Shown: positions 1 through 8,878 of the stretch, piece by piece
Layout: every line of letters starts with the position of its first letter
Numbering within the stretch: the first letter of the stretch is position 1
Assembly (NCBI GenBank): GCA_030158125.1
Contig: JAOATL010000004.1
Span: 248,001-312,000, forward strand
Length of the DNA: 64,000 nt
Reading direction: 5' to 3'
Source of the DNA: Limnohabitans sp.
GTDB lineage: Bacteria > Pseudomonadota > Gammaproteobacteria > Burkholderiales > Burkholderiaceae_C
Notes under the pieces: model-generated
Told to the model about the DNA's origin: nothing
What the model saw: the letters and a program-made list of their open reading frames with translations, nothing else
Databases searched by the model: none
Position numbers and translations under genes: made by a program

Positions 1-1
1 C

Positions 2-898
2 TGGTTTCTCGCCCCCACTGACTTGCAGGCCATCAAAGCTGCAGGCGTGACCTTTGTGGCCAGCATGCTGGAGCGTGTGATCGAAGAACAAGCACGAGGC
101 GATGCCGCCAAAGCAGAGAGTGTTCGCAAGGCCGTGATCGATGTCATGGGCGACAACCTGCGCAACGTCAAACCGGGTTCGGCACAAGCCATGAAACTCA
201 AAGAAGTGTTGGTGGCACAAGGTGTTTGGTCGCAGTACCTTGAAGTGGGCATTGGCCCCGACGCCGAAATTTTCACCAAATCACAAGCCATGAGTGCCGT
301 AGGTTCTGGCTTTGCGGTGGGCTTGCACCCCGGCAGTTCTTGGAACAACCCAGAACCCGAAATTGTGCTGGTCATCAATTCCAAAGGCCACGTGGTGGGA
401 GCGGCCCTGGGCAATGATGTCAATCTGCGCGACTTCGAAGGCCGAAGCGCCCTGCTCTTAGGCAAAGCCAAAGACAACAATGCCAGCTGCGCCATCGGGC
501 CCTTCATCCGCTTGTTTGACGGCCAATACACCCTCGACAGCGTTCGAAACACCGACCTCAGCATGGCCGTCCATGGCCCCGAAGGCTTTTTGATGCAAGG
601 CAGCAGCTCCCTGAGCCAAATCAGCCGCGACCCGCTGGACTTAGCGGCACAAGCCATTGGGCCCTACCACCAGTACCCCGACGGGCTTGTGTTGTTCTTG
701 GGCACGATGTTTGCACCCACCCAAGACCGACATGGCCCAGGCCAAGGCTTTACGCATGTGGTGGGCGATACGGTGGCCATCACCACCCCACAATTGGGTA
801 CCCTGTTCAACCGCGTCACCACTTCCGACCAAGCACCTGAATGGACCTATGGCGTTCGAGCCCTCATGCAGGACTTGGCCAAGCGCTCTAGCCCATGA
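2..898 (+). CDS. Fumarylacetoacetate hydrolase family protein (5' end outside window)
   Basis: The reading frame is open from the first full codon of the window, so this is the C-terminal part (about 298 residues) of a longer protein; family members of this type have roughly 390 residues. A TTG at 23 could be read as a start, but the protein-like sequence continues upstream of it (WFLAPTDLQAIKAAG), so I treat it as internal. The visible part carries the family's metal-site region, with the GNDVNLRDFEGRS segment followed by LLLGKAKD and a serine/glycine-rich stretch. Such enzymes hydrolyse or decarboxylate 2-oxo acids in sugar-acid or aromatic catabolism; the exact substrate cannot be told. 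It lies 121 bp upstream of the FKBP gene on the same strand. Confidence 0.8.
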   Translation, partial: WFLAPTDLQAIKAAGVTFVASMLERVIEEQARGDAAKAESVRKAVIDVMGDNLRNVKPGSAQAMKLKEVLVAQGVWSQYLEVGIGPDAEIFTKSQAMSAVGSGFAVGLHPGSSWNNPEPEIVLVINSKGHVVGAALGNDVNLRDFEGRSALLLGKAKDNNASCAIGPFIRLFDGQYTLDSVRNTDLSMAVHGPEGFLMQGSSSLSQISRDPLDLAAQAIGPYHQYPDGLVLFLGTMFAPTQDRHGPGQGFTHVVGDTVAITTPQLGTLFNRVTTSDQAPEWTYGVRALMQDLAKRSSP

Positions 899-968
899 GC
901 GACTAAACGTCCTCTGCGCCCTCCAGGCCGAAGGTTCTTTTCAGTCAACTGGCATAATTCAGCCTACA

Positions 969-993
969 GCCGGTCTTGAACCGGCCTTTCTTT
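969..993 (+). terminator. Hairpin between the FAA-hydrolase gene and the FKBP gene
   Basis: GCCGGT (969-974) and ACCGGC (980-985) form a perfect 6-bp stem with a 5-nt loop. It is followed by a pyrimidine-rich CTTTCTTT stretch. It may end transcription of the upstream gene or sit in the leader of the FKBP mRNA. The T-run is broken, so termination would be weak. Confidence 0.4.
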
Positions 994-1019
994 GTCACCC
1001 CATTTTCAAGGACACCTTC

Positions 1020-1370
1020 ATGATTACCACAGCCACAGGCCTGCAATACGAAGACACCGTGGTCGGCGACGGCGCCGAAGCCACCAAAGGCCAAACTGTC
1101 ACCGTGCACTACACAGGCTGGTTGTACAAAGACGGCGAGCAAGGTGCCAAATTTGACTCTAGCAAAGACCGCCGCGACCCCTTCCAATTTATTTTGGGCG
1201 CAGGCATGGTCATTCGCGGCTGGGACGAAGGCGTGGCCGGCATGAAAATCGGCGGCGCACGCACCTTGATCATTCCTTCTGACTTAGGTTACGGCCCGCG
1301 TGGCGCTGGCGGCGTCATTCCCCCGAATGCCACCCTCAAATTCGACGTCGAATTGCTCGAACTGTCTTGA
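1020..1370 (+). CDS. FKBP-type peptidyl-prolyl cis-trans isomerase, single domain
   Basis: This 116-residue protein is one compact FKBP domain with no signal peptide, so it should be cytoplasmic. It catalyses cis-trans isomerisation of prolyl bonds during folding. Family hallmarks are visible: VTVHYTGWL near residue 30, DSSKDR, then PFQFILGAGMVIRGWDEGV, and the C-terminal GYGPRGAGGVIPPNATLKF. The ATG at 1020 is chosen because an AAGGA ribosome-binding site (1008-1012) sits 7 bases upstream; the frame stays open further upstream but only in antisense-like sequence overlapping the previous gene. It stands just ahead of the grpE-dnaK-dnaJ chaperone block on the same strand, which suits a folding role. 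Confidence 0.93.
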   Translation: MITTATGLQYEDTVVGDGAEATKGQTVTVHYTGWLYKDGEQGAKFDSSKDRRDPFQFILGAGMVIRGWDEGVAGMKIGGARTLIIPSDLGYGPRGAGGVIPPNATLKFDVELLELS

Positions 1371-1407
1371 CCTGATGCAAGCCCCCAAGGCAGTTTGCCA
1401 ACGGGGT

Positions 1408-1435
1408 CTTGAAATCTTTCAAAACGCCCCCAAGT
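1408..1435 (+). promoter_or_regulatory. Sigma-32-like heat-shock promoter for grpE
   Basis: CTTGAAA at 1408-1414 matches the heat-shock -35 consensus. CCCCAAGT at 1428-1435 resembles the -10 consensus CCCCATnT. The gap from CTTGAA to CCCC is 14 bp, within the 13-17 bp known for sigma-32. Transcription would begin near 1441-1443, about 26 bases before the grpE start. This is a motif match only. Confidence 0.6.
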
Positions 1436-1445
1436 CTGGGGCGTT
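1423..1445 (+). terminator. Perfect 8-bp hairpin upstream of grpE
   Basis: AACGCCCC (1423-1430) pairs with GGGGCGTT (1438-1445) across a 7-nt loop. The tail (GTCATTTA) is only modestly T-rich. Transcripts from the FKBP gene would form it, while transcripts starting at the overlapping heat-shock promoter would not. It could therefore partly insulate grpE from read-through. Confidence 0.5.
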
Positions 1446-1468
1446 GTCATTTATTGCGGATGCATTCC

Positions 1469-2074
1469 ATGTCTGATTCCAGCTCACAAAACACCTCAAA
1501 TTCAAACCCCGGCACCGCCAATGTGATGCCGACTGCTGAAGCCTTGGCTGCGGCCGCTGCTGCCATGGGCACAGACAACCAGGCAGCACCAGCGCCAGCA
1601 ACCCACGATCCTTTGGCTGACGCCCAAGCCGAACTGGCCAACATCAAAGCCCAAAACGCAACATTGGCCGATCAATACCTGCGTGCGCAAGCCGATGTGC
1701 AAAATGCCCGTCGCCGTGCCGATGAAGAAATTTCAAAAGCCCGTAAATTTGCAGTGGAAGGCTTTGCCGACAGCCTGTTGCCCGTGCTGGACAGTTTAGA
1801 AGCTGGCCTGGCCATTCAGTCGGCCACGCCCGAACAAATTCGTGAGGGTGCCGAAGCCACCCTGCGTCAGCTTAAAAGTGCCTTGGAACGCAACAAAGTG
1901 GTCGACATCAATCCCGCCGCTGGTACCAAGTTTGACCCCCATCACCACCAAGCCATCAGCGTGGTGCCTGCGCAGCAAGAAGCCAACACGGTGGTGACTG
2001 TCCTGCAAAAAGGTTACCTGATTGCTGACCGCGTGCTGCGTCCGGCCTTGGTCACCGTCACCGCACCCAAATAA
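1469..2074 (+). CDS. grpE: Nucleotide exchange factor GrpE
   Basis: GrpE releases ADP from DnaK and so resets the Hsp70 cycle. The protein has 201 residues from the chosen ATG, close to the usual 190-200. A low-complexity Ala/Gln/Pro-rich N-terminus (to about residue 55) is followed by the coiled-coil region ([20 protein letters not shown]) and the [15 protein letters not shown] segment, here [17 protein letters not shown]. The C-terminal beta domain ends with [19 protein letters not shown], a family signature. Upstream in-frame ATGs at 1460 and alternative codons to 1409 exist; 1469 is preferred because it fits family N-termini and a GGA lies 8 bases upstream. It is followed by dnaK after 93 bp that contain a second heat-shock-type promoter. 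Confidence 0.95.
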   Translation: MSDSSSQNTSNSNPGTANVMPTAEALAAAAAAMGTDNQAAPAPATHDPLADAQAELANIKAQNATLADQYLRAQADVQNARRRADEEISKARKFAVEGFADSLLPVLDSLEAGLAIQSATPEQIREGAEATLRQLKSALERNKVVDINPAAGTKFDPHHHQAISVVPAQQEANTVVTVLQKGYLIADRVLRPALVTVTAPK

Positions 2075-2080
2075 AACAGC

Positions 2081-2130
2081 TCAGAAGTAGAAAACGGGCT
2101 TGAAATTACCCAAACCGCCCCTACTTCTGA
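2081..2130 (+). repeat. 10-bp perfect inverted repeat between grpE and dnaK
   Basis: TCAGAAGTAG (2081-2090) and CTACTTCTGA (2121-2130) are exact inverted copies separated by 30 bases. The loop holds GGGC and GCCC tracts that could pair further. The right arm overlaps the -10 region of the dnaK heat-shock-like promoter. It may be an attenuator for grpE transcripts or a DNA site. Confidence 0.6.
2099..2125 (+). promoter_or_regulatory. Sigma-32-like heat-shock promoter for dnaK
   Basis: CTTGAAA at 2099-2105 and CCCCTACT at 2118-2125 resemble the heat-shock -35 and -10 elements, with 13 bp from CTTGAA to CCCC. The predicted start near 2131-2133 leaves a leader of about 36 bases before dnaK. No CIRCE-type (HrcA) inverted repeat is present here. 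Confidence 0.6.
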
Positions 2131-2167
2131 TTCATTCAAGCATTTTTTAGATTTACCGGAGAAAAAC

Positions 2168-4099
2168 ATGGGAAGAATCATTGGCATTGACTTGGGCACC
2201 ACCAACTCGTGTGTGGCCATCATGGAAGGCAACACCACCAAGGTGATTGAGAACGCCGAAGGCGCGCGTACCACACCTTCCATCATTGCGTACCAGGAAG
2301 ACGGCGAAATTTTGGTCGGTGCATCCGCCAAGCGCCAAGCGGTCACCAACCCCCGCAACACGCTGTATGCCGTGAAGCGTTTGATTGGTCGCAAGTTCGC
2401 CGAAAAAGAAGTTCAAAAAGACATCGACCTGATGCCTTACACCATTGCCAAAGCCGACAACGGCGACGCTTGGGTGGAAGTGCGCGGCAACAAATTGGCG
2501 CCCCCACAAATCAGCGCAGAAGTCTTGCGCAAGATGAAGAAAACCGCCGAAGACTACCTCGGCGAAGAAGTGACAGAAGCCGTGATCACGGTGCCTGCTT
2601 ACTTCAACGACGCACAACGTCAAGCCACCAAAGATGCAGGTCGCATCGCTGGTTTGGATGTGAAGCGCATCATCAACGAACCCACTGCTGCTGCATTGGC
2701 TTTCGGTTTGGACAAGACCGAAAAAGGCGATCGCAAAATTGCCGTGTACGACTTGGGTGGCGGTACGTTTGACGTGTCCATCATTGAAATTGCCGACGTC
2801 GATGGCGAAAAGCAATTTGAAGTCTTGTCCACCAACGGCGACACCTTCTTGGGCGGCGAAGACTTCGACCAACGCATCATTGATTTCATCATCACCGAGT
2901 TCAAGAAAGAAAGCGGCGTTGATTTGTCCAAAGACGTGTTGGCCTTGCAGCGCTTGAAAGAAGCCGCCGAAAAAGCCAAGATCGAATTGTCAAGCTCGGC
3001 TGGCACCGACATCAACCTGCCCTACATTACCGCTGATGCCACAGGTCCTAAACACCTGAACATCAAACTCAGCCGCGCCAAGTTGGAAAGCCTGGTTGAA
3101 GAGCTGATCGAACGCACCATTGCACCTTGCCGCATGGCCATCAAAGATGCTGGCGTGAGCGTGTCTGACATCGACGACATCATTTTGGTCGGCGGCATGT
3201 CCCGCATGCCCAAAGTCCAAGACAAGGTCAAAGAGTTCTTTGGCAAAGAGCCACGCAAAGACGTGAACCCTGACGAAGCTGTGGCCGTAGGCGCAGCCAT
3301 TCAAGGTCAAGTTTTGTCCGGCGATCGCAAAGACGTGTTGTTGTTGGACGTCACACCTTTGTCTTTGGGCATTGAAACCTTGGGCGGTGTGATGACCAAA
3401 ATGATCACCAAGAACACCACCATTCCAACCAAGTTTGCACAAACATACTCTACAGCCGACGACAACCAGCCTGCTGTGACCATCAAGGTTTACCAAGGCG
3501 AGCGCGAGATGGCCAGCGGCAACAAGTTGCTGGGTGAGTTCAACCTCGAGGGCATTCCACCCGCAGCGCGTGGCACACCGCAAATTGAAGTGTCCTTTGA
3601 CATTGACGCCAACGGCATCTTGCACGTGGGTGCCAAAGACAAAGGCACTGGCAAAGAAAACAAGATCACCATCAAGGCCAACTCTGGTTTGTCTGAAGCC
3701 GAAATTCAACAGATGGTGAAAGACGCCGAGTTGAATGCTGAAGACGACAAGAAAAAACTCGAAATCGTTCAAGCCAAAAATTCAGGCGAAGCCACTGTCC
3801 ACAGCGTGAAGAAAAGCTTGACCGAGTACGGCGACAAAATTGAAGCTGACGAGAAATCAAAAATCGAAGCGGCTGTGAAGGAGTTGGAAGAAGCTTTGAA
3901 TGGCGAAGACAAAGATGCCATTACTGCAAAAACTGAAACCCTCATGACCGTCAGCCAAAAGCTGGGCGAAAAAATGTACGCTGACATGCAAGCCAAAGAA
4001 GCGGCAGCGGGTGGCGCAGCAGGCGGCCCTGGTGCCGACGCCAAACCTGCAGACGACAACGTGGTCGATGCAGAAGTGAAAGAAGTTAAAAAAGGCTAA
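2168..4099 (+). CDS. dnaK: Molecular chaperone DnaK (Hsp70)
   Basis: Hsp70 ATPase that binds exposed hydrophobic segments of client proteins, working with DnaJ and GrpE. At 643 residues it has the usual length. The N-terminal ATPase domain shows [13 protein letters not shown], the second phosphate loop [11 protein letters not shown] and the adenosine motif [10 protein letters not shown]. The substrate-binding domain follows after the [14 protein letters not shown] linker, and the helical lid is followed by a Gly/Ala-rich tail ending [13 protein letters not shown] ribosome-binding site lies about 7 bases before the ATG. It sits between grpE and dnaJ, with its own heat-shock-like promoter and a long hairpin downstream. 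Confidence 0.98.
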   Translation: MGRIIGIDLGTTNSCVAIMEGNTTKVIENAEGARTTPSIIAYQEDGEILVGASAKRQAVTNPRNTLYAVKRLIGRKFAEKEVQKDIDLMPYTIAKADNGDAWVEVRGNKLAPPQISAEVLRKMKKTAEDYLGEEVTEAVITVPAYFNDAQRQATKDAGRIAGLDVKRIINEPTAAALAFGLDKTEKGDRKIAVYDLGGGTFDVSIIEIADVDGEKQFEVLSTNGDTFLGGEDFDQRIIDFIITEFKKESGVDLSKDVLALQRLKEAAEKAKIELSSSAGTDINLPYITADATGPKHLNIKLSRAKLESLVEELIERTIAPCRMAIKDAGVSVSDIDDIILVGGMSRMPKVQDKVKEFFGKEPRKDVNPDEAVAVGAAIQGQVLSGDRKDVLLLDVTPLSLGIETLGGVMTKMITKNTTIPTKFAQTYSTADDNQPAVTIKVYQGEREMASGNKLLGEFNLEGIPPAARGTPQIEVSFDIDANGILHVGAKDKGTGKENKITIKANSGLSEAEIQQMVKDAELNAEDDKKKLEIVQAKNSGEATVHSVKKSLTEYGDKIEADEKSKIEAAVKELEEALNGEDKDAITAKTETLMTVSQKLGEKMYADMQAKEAAAGGAAGGPGADAKPADDNVVDAEVKEVKKG

Positions 4100-4128
4100 G
4101 CCTTTCATTCAAGGGCAATAGCCCAAGC

Positions 4129-4169
4129 CGCCGCGTCAGCGCATTCCTTAGGAAATCGCTTTCGCGGCG
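4129..4169 (+). repeat. Long imperfect hairpin between dnaK and dnaJ
   Basis: CGCCGCG (4129-4135) pairs with CGCGGCG (4163-4169), AGCG with CGCT, and TTCC with GGAA around a 3-nt loop. That gives 15 base pairs interrupted by two symmetric 2x2 internal loops. It ends 27 bases before the dnaJ ATG. There is no T-run, so it is more likely an RNA-stability or processing element than a terminator. Confidence 0.6.
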
Positions 4170-4196
4170 TTCTTGTTCAAACAGTAGCAAAAAACG

Positions 4197-5336
4197 ATGG
4201 CCAAAAGAGACTTTTACGAAGTATTGGGTGTAGCCAAGAACGCCTCTGAAGAAGAGATCAAAAAGGCGTATCGCAAATTGGCAATGAAGTTCCACCCTGA
4301 CCGTCATCAGGGCGACGAAGCCAAAGAGGCAGAAGGCAAATTCAAAGAGGTCAAAGAGGCCTATGAGATGTTGTCGGACGCGCAAAAACGTGCAGCCTAC
4401 GACCAATACGGTCACGCCGGTGTCGACCCCAACATGCGCGGTGGCGCAGGTGGCGCGGAAGGCTTTGGCGGTTTTGGCGAAGCCTTTGGCGACATCTTTG
4501 GTGACATCTTTGGCCAGCAACGCGGTGGTGGCCGTGGTGGCCGTCAAGTGTTCCGTGGCGGCGATTTGAGTTATGCCATGGAAGTCACCTTGGAAGAGGC
4601 TGCTGCCGGCAAGGATGCGCAAATTCGCATCCCCGGTTGGGAAGAGTGCGAGCCCTGCGATGGCACCGGCGCCAAAAAAGGCACCAGCGCCAAAACCTGT
4701 GGCACCTGCCAAGGTTCAGGCACGGTGCAAATGCGCCAAGGCTTTTTCAGTGTGCAACAAACCTGCCCACATTGCCGCGGCTCAGGCAAAATCATCTCCG
4801 ACCCCTGCCCTTCGTGCAGTGGTCAAGGCAAGCTCAAAAAGCAAAAAACGCTCGAAGTCAAAATCCCTGCAGGCATTGACGACGGCATGCGCATTCGCAG
4901 CACGGGCAATGGTGAACCGGGCACCAACGGCGGGCCGCCTGGCGATTTGTACATTGAGATTCGACTCAAGAAACACGACATCTTTGAGCGTGATGGCGAC
5001 GACCTGCATTGCTCAGTCCCCATCGGCTTTAGCAAAGCGGCATTGGGTGGCGAGATTGATGTTCCCACACTCAATGGCAAGGCGGCCATCGACATTCCTG
5101 AAGGCACACAAACTGGCAAGCAATTCCGTTTGCGCGGCAAAGGCATCAAGGGCGTGCGCGCCAGCTACCCGGGCGACTTGTACTGCCACATCACTGTGGA
5201 AACGCCGGTCAAGCTCACAGAACACCAGCGCAAGCTGCTCAAAGAGTTTGACGAGTCACTGCAAAAAGGCGGTGCCAAGCACATGCCCACGGGCAACAGC
5301 TGGACCGACAAACTGAAGGGACTGTTCGGCGCCTAA
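4197..5336 (+). CDS. dnaJ: Chaperone protein DnaJ (Hsp40)
   Basis: Co-chaperone that delivers clients to DnaK and stimulates its ATPase. The 379 residues show the full class A layout: J domain (1-70) with the HPD triad in KFHPDRHQ, a Gly/Phe-rich linker (about 75-120), the zinc-finger region with four CxxCxGxG repeats ([32 protein letters not shown]), and the C-terminal client-binding barrels. All eight zinc cysteines are present. No strong ribosome-binding site precedes the ATG, so translation may depend on coupling or on the upstream hairpin. No separate heat-shock promoter was seen in the 97-bp gap, so it is probably co-transcribed with dnaK. Confidence 0.98.
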   Translation: MAKRDFYEVLGVAKNASEEEIKKAYRKLAMKFHPDRHQGDEAKEAEGKFKEVKEAYEMLSDAQKRAAYDQYGHAGVDPNMRGGAGGAEGFGGFGEAFGDIFGDIFGQQRGGGRGGRQVFRGGDLSYAMEVTLEEAAAGKDAQIRIPGWEECEPCDGTGAKKGTSAKTCGTCQGSGTVQMRQGFFSVQQTCPHCRGSGKIISDPCPSCSGQGKLKKQKTLEVKIPAGIDDGMRIRSTGNGEPGTNGGPPGDLYIEIRLKKHDIFERDGDDLHCSVPIGFSKAALGGEIDVPTLNGKAAIDIPEGTQTGKQFRLRGKGIKGVRASYPGDLYCHITVETPVKLTEHQRKLLKEFDESLQKGGAKHMPTGNSWTDKLKGLFGA

Positions 5337-5354
5337 AAGGACTAAGATGTCTTC

Positions 5355-6719
5355 ATGACTCTGAACATACGTTTTTTAGGCGGTGCCGATACGGTCACCG
5401 GTTCCAAATACTGCGTCGAGCACGACGGCAAAAAGCTGTTGGTCGACTGCGGTTTGTTTCAAGGCTACAAACAACTGCGCCTGCGCAACTGGGACGCATG
5501 TCCTGTGCCACCCAGCGATGTCGATGCGGTTATCCTGACGCACGCCCACTTGGACCACAGTGGCTATTTGCCGCTGCTGGCCCGCAACGGGTTTGAAGGC
5601 AAGGTGCACACCACCTCGGGTACCCGCGACTTGTGCGCCATCTTGTTGCCCGACAGCGGGCACATCCAAGAAGAAGACGCCTACTTTGCCAACCGGCATG
5701 GCTTCTCCAAGCACAGCCCTGCACTGCCGCTTTACACGCAGCAAGACGCCAAGTACTGCATGCAGCAGTTTCGTGTTGAAAAGCTCAATGAGTGGTTTCA
5801 GCCCATCAAGGGATGGAATGCCAAATTCAGCAGTGCGGGTCACATTTTGGGTGCCGCCAGTTTGCTGCTTGAGGTTGCGGGCCGACGCATTCTGTTCTCT
5901 GGCGACTTGGGCCGCCCCGACGACAGCTTGATGAACCCTCCAGATGCACCGCCCCAGGCCGACACTGTGCTCATCGAGTCCACCTATGGCAACCGAAGCC
6001 ACCCCATCGAAAATGTGAATGCCGAGCTTGGCGCAGCATTGAAAAAAGTTGCTGCGCGTGGCGGTGTCGCCGTGGTGCCAGTGTTTGCGGTAGGTCGTGC
6101 ACAAGCCATCTTGCACAGCATTGCCCAGCTCAAAGCGCAAGGCGAAATTCCGCACGGCCTGCCCATTTTCTTAGACAGCCCCATGGCCATCCACACCACC
6201 GCACTGTACAAGCGTCACATGGGCGAACACCGCCTTCAGCCAGAAGAAGTTCAAGCGATGGACCATGTGGCCACCATGATTGAAACCCCCGAGCAGTCCA
6301 AAGCCTTGGTCAAACGACATGGTCCCATGGTGATCTTATCGGCCAGTGGCATGGCAACCGGTGGGCGTGTGTTACATCATTTGGCCAACCATGTCGGCAG
6401 CCACAAAAACATGGTCATCCTGACGGGCTATCAATCGCCCGGTACGCGCGGCGCTACCTTGGCCAGTGGCAGTGCCACCATTCGGCTGCATGGCAAAGAC
6501 CTGCCTGTTGCCGCCGAAATTGTGCAACTGTCCTCCGCGTCTGCGCACGCAGACGGCAATCAACTCCTGGCATGGCTCCAAAAAATGCCCAAGCCACCTG
6601 CTCAGGTTTATGTGGTGCATGGTGAACTGGACGCATCAGACACCTTGCGACAACGCATTGAAAGAGAGCTGAAAATGCGCGCGGTGGTGCCAGAACACGC
6701 CTCGCTATGGCCCGCTTAA
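5355..6719 (+). CDS. Beta-CASP family metallo-beta-lactamase (RNA-processing type)
   Basis: A 454-residue protein with the metallo-beta-lactamase motif HAHLDH at residues 63-68 for two-zinc binding, and further metal ligands in SGH and GDLGRPDD. The insert after about residue 180 and the later GMATGGR and SASAHADGNQ motifs mark the beta-CASP/RMMBL layout shared with CPSF73-like and archaeal-type RNA nucleases. It is predicted to be an RNA endo- or exonuclease in the cytoplasm; the substrate is unknown. It starts 18 bp after dnaJ, too far from the AGGA at about 5338 for a tight Shine-Dalgarno fit, and is followed by eptA after 26 bp, so the genes may share a transcript. Confidence 0.88.
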   Translation: MTLNIRFLGGADTVTGSKYCVEHDGKKLLVDCGLFQGYKQLRLRNWDACPVPPSDVDAVILTHAHLDHSGYLPLLARNGFEGKVHTTSGTRDLCAILLPDSGHIQEEDAYFANRHGFSKHSPALPLYTQQDAKYCMQQFRVEKLNEWFQPIKGWNAKFSSAGHILGAASLLLEVAGRRILFSGDLGRPDDSLMNPPDAPPQADTVLIESTYGNRSHPIENVNAELGAALKKVAARGGVAVVPVFAVGRAQAILHSIAQLKAQGEIPHGLPIFLDSPMAIHTTALYKRHMGEHRLQPEEVQAMDHVATMIETPEQSKALVKRHGPMVILSASGMATGGRVLHHLANHVGSHKNMVILTGYQSPGTRGATLASGSATIRLHGKDLPVAAEIVQLSSASAHADGNQLLAWLQKMPKPPAQVYVVHGELDASDTLRQRIERELKMRAVVPEHASLWPA

Positions 6720-6745
6720 GGCCCTGACGCTTTAAACTCGGCGTT

Positions 6746-8407
6746 ATGACATCTCAACGCCTCAAGAACTCTGGGTCTCAAACCAACACTTGGCACCCCG
6801 CCTGGGTCGCAGTCCTGGGCAGCTTATGGCTTGCCAGCGTGGGCAACTATGCACTTTGGCAACAAATCCACCAACTGCCAGAAGTATCTGGCTTGCGTGG
6901 GCTGGCCTTTGCGCTGGGATTTGGCGCCATCATCGCGGCCACCATCACCACGCTGTTGGGCTTCCTGAATTGGCGAGGCGGCCTCAAACCGGTGCTGTCT
7001 GTTTTCTTTTTGAGTGCCGCCAGCGGTGCCTACTTCATGGTGAGCTACGGCATCGTCATTGACAGCACCATGATCACCAACGTGCTTCAAACGGACACCA
7101 AAGAAGCACTGGACTTGCTCAACTGGCGCATGCTCATCAGCCTCATGCTCCTGGGCGTGCTGCCTTGCTGGGTGCTTTGGATCACGCCCCTCAAAACGCT
7201 GCGCTTTGGCCAACAGGCGATCAGCAACATCATCACGGTAGTGGCCTCTTTAGCCTTGATTGTGGCTGCGTTGTTGGCTGTCTTTCAAGACTTCTCATCC
7301 ATCATGCGCAATCACACGCAGTTGCGGTATTTGGTCAACCCCTTAAACAGTTTTTATGCCATCGGCGTGGTCGCCGCCAAGCCTTTCCAACGCGACAATA
7401 AAATCTTGTTACCGGTGGGCCAAGACGCCAAGGCGGCAGCCCTCAAGCCTTCAGACAAGCCCCCGTTGTTGCTATTGGTTTTGGGTGAAACAGCTCGCAT
7501 GGGCAACTTTGGCATCAACGGCTATGAGCGCAACACCACACCAGAATTGGCCAAAGAAAATATCATCAGCCTAAAAGGCGTGATGTCTTGTGGCACCAGT
7601 ACGGCCACTTCGGTGCCCTGCATGTTCTCTCACATGGGCAAAGAGACATTTGAAGCGCGAAAGAACAACTTCGAAAGCTTGATCGATGTTTTGCAACATG
7701 CGGGCTTGGCGGTCTTGTGGATCGACAACCAATCGGGTTGCAAAGGCGTTTGCGAACGCGTGCCGCAGGCACTGACCAAAGAACTCAAGCACCCTACGCT
7801 TTGCAAAGATGGCGAGTGTTTTGACGAAATCATGTTGCAGCAACTGGACGATCGCATCAAAGCCTTGCCGGCAGAAAGGCGCGCTAAGGGCGTGGTTGTG
7901 GTGATGCACCAAATGGGCAGTCATGGCCCAGCCTATTACAAGCGCGTCCCCGATTCGTTTAAAAAGTTTCAACCTGAGTGCAAAAGTAATGCGCTGCAAG
8001 ATTGTTCACGCGATCAAGTGGTCAACTCTTTTGACAACACCATTCTCTACACCGATCATTTCTTAGGGCAAGCCATTCAATGGCTCAAGAAAACCGAAGC
8101 AACGGCCGCACCAGCACTGCTGTATGTCTCCGACCATGGCGAATCACTGGGTGAAAACAATCTGTATTTGCACGGCTTGCCGTATCGGGTTGCGCCCGAT
8201 GTCCAAAAACGTGTGCCATGGATTACTTGGTGGTCATCTCGTTTTGAGCAACAAAGAGGTTTGTCCCGCGGGTGCTTGAAGAACAAAGTCAACGCAGCCC
8301 TGACGCACGACAGCTACTTCCATTCCGTCTTGGGTCTGATGGGTGTCAGCACTGAGGTGTATCAGGCCAAACTGGATGTGCATGCGGACTGCCGCAGTGC
8401 CTCATAG
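6746..8407 (+). CDS. eptA: Phosphoethanolamine transferase, EptA family
   Basis: Inner-membrane enzyme that moves phosphoethanolamine from phosphatidylethanolamine to lipid A or a related glycan on the periplasmic side. The 553-residue protein has about five N-terminal membrane helices (about 20-215) and a periplasmic sulfatase-like domain. Visible catalytic features are GETAR at 247-251, the nucleophile-containing SCGTSTATSVPCMFS around 281-295, and the metal-binding SDHGESLG near the end. Several cysteines (CKGVCE, CKDGECF, CKSNALQDC) fit the family's disulphides. Modification of lipid A by this family lowers binding of cationic peptides in other species; that role is inferred here. Its stop overlaps the convergent DUF1854 gene by 6 bp. 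Confidence 0.88.
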   Translation: MTSQRLKNSGSQTNTWHPAWVAVLGSLWLASVGNYALWQQIHQLPEVSGLRGLAFALGFGAIIAATITTLLGFLNWRGGLKPVLSVFFLSAASGAYFMVSYGIVIDSTMITNVLQTDTKEALDLLNWRMLISLMLLGVLPCWVLWITPLKTLRFGQQAISNIITVVASLALIVAALLAVFQDFSSIMRNHTQLRYLVNPLNSFYAIGVVAAKPFQRDNKILLPVGQDAKAAALKPSDKPPLLLLVLGETARMGNFGINGYERNTTPELAKENIISLKGVMSCGTSTATSVPCMFSHMGKETFEARKNNFESLIDVLQHAGLAVLWIDNQSGCKGVCERVPQALTKELKHPTLCKDGECFDEIMLQQLDDRIKALPAERRAKGVVVVMHQMGSHGPAYYKRVPDSFKKFQPECKSNALQDCSRDQVVNSFDNTILYTDHFLGQAIQWLKKTEATAAPALLYVSDHGESLGENNLYLHGLPYRVAPDVQKRVPWITWWSSRFEQQRGLSRGCLKNKVNAALTHDSYFHSVLGLMGVSTEVYQAKLDVHADCRSAS

Positions 8408-8878
8408 AAATCGGTCGAGCAGTTTGCGGGAGTGCCGGTCCATTTGGGCCAGATTTCGAATTAAAAACTGCACGCCGTGACCATCGGTCACCAACAGAAC
8501 CGTTGCAGACAATCGTCGAATGTCTTCCTCACCCTTGAGCAACAAGCTTGTAGCACCTCGGTCTGTCTCCACGTCCCATGTACAAGGCGTGACAAAACTG
8601 CTCACGCCATGCAGCTTCATAATCTGTGGCATGAACTCGCGCTGCGTCATGGCTTTCACAATTTGGACGCGTACGGATTCTGACAATTGATTCAGGTGGG
8701 GTATCCACAGCAACTCTTTGCCATCCACGTCCACCACCGCAACCCCCTCTTCAGGCGCAGCCACAGGAAAGGAGCGGACCGCCATCACGGGTTCGTGCTG
8801 TACGCCTTCGGCACTGACAAAGAACCAGCGTCCAGCAGCATTTTGGTCAAACTGAATGTTTTGCAATGCGTTGTTCAT
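8402..8878 (-). CDS. DUF1854 protein associated with cyanophycin loci
   Basis: A 158-residue soluble protein without signal peptide or membrane helices. It matches the DUF1854 family by its layout, including FFVSAEGVQHEPVMAVRSFP and the central DGKELLWIPHLNQLS. The biochemical function is unknown to me. Members are recurrent neighbours of cyanophycin synthetase genes in betaproteobacteria, always beside an ABC protein like the one here, and that arrangement is seen in this window. Its ATG overlaps the stop of the upstream ABC gene by 4 bases (ATGA), so the two are translationally coupled and very likely work together. Confidence 0.8.
   Translation of the reverse strand: MNNALQNIQFDQNAAGRWFFVSAEGVQHEPVMAVRSFPVAAPEEGVAVVDVDGKELLWIPHLNQLSESVRVQIVKAMTQREFMPQIMKLHGVSSFVTPCTWDVETDRGATSLLLKGEEDIRRLSATVLLVTDGHGVQFLIRNLAQMDRHSRKLLDRFL

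Noticed and set aside
975-1005. CTTGAA (975-980) and CCCCATTT (998-1005) upstream of the FKBP gene as a third sigma-32 promoter
   Set aside because: Spacing is 17 bp, within range, but transcription would start near 1010-1012, inside the ribosome-binding site and only about 8-10 bases before the ATG.
2153-2872. Long open frame of about 239 codons opposite dnaK (another of 260 codons at 2990-3772)
   Set aside because: It lies antisense to a highly conserved gene, has no ribosome site, and its residues follow the codon structure of dnaK read in reverse.
5376-6155. Open frame of 259 codons opposite the metallo-beta-lactamase gene
   Set aside because: Antisense shadow of a conserved coding gene without a start signal of its own.
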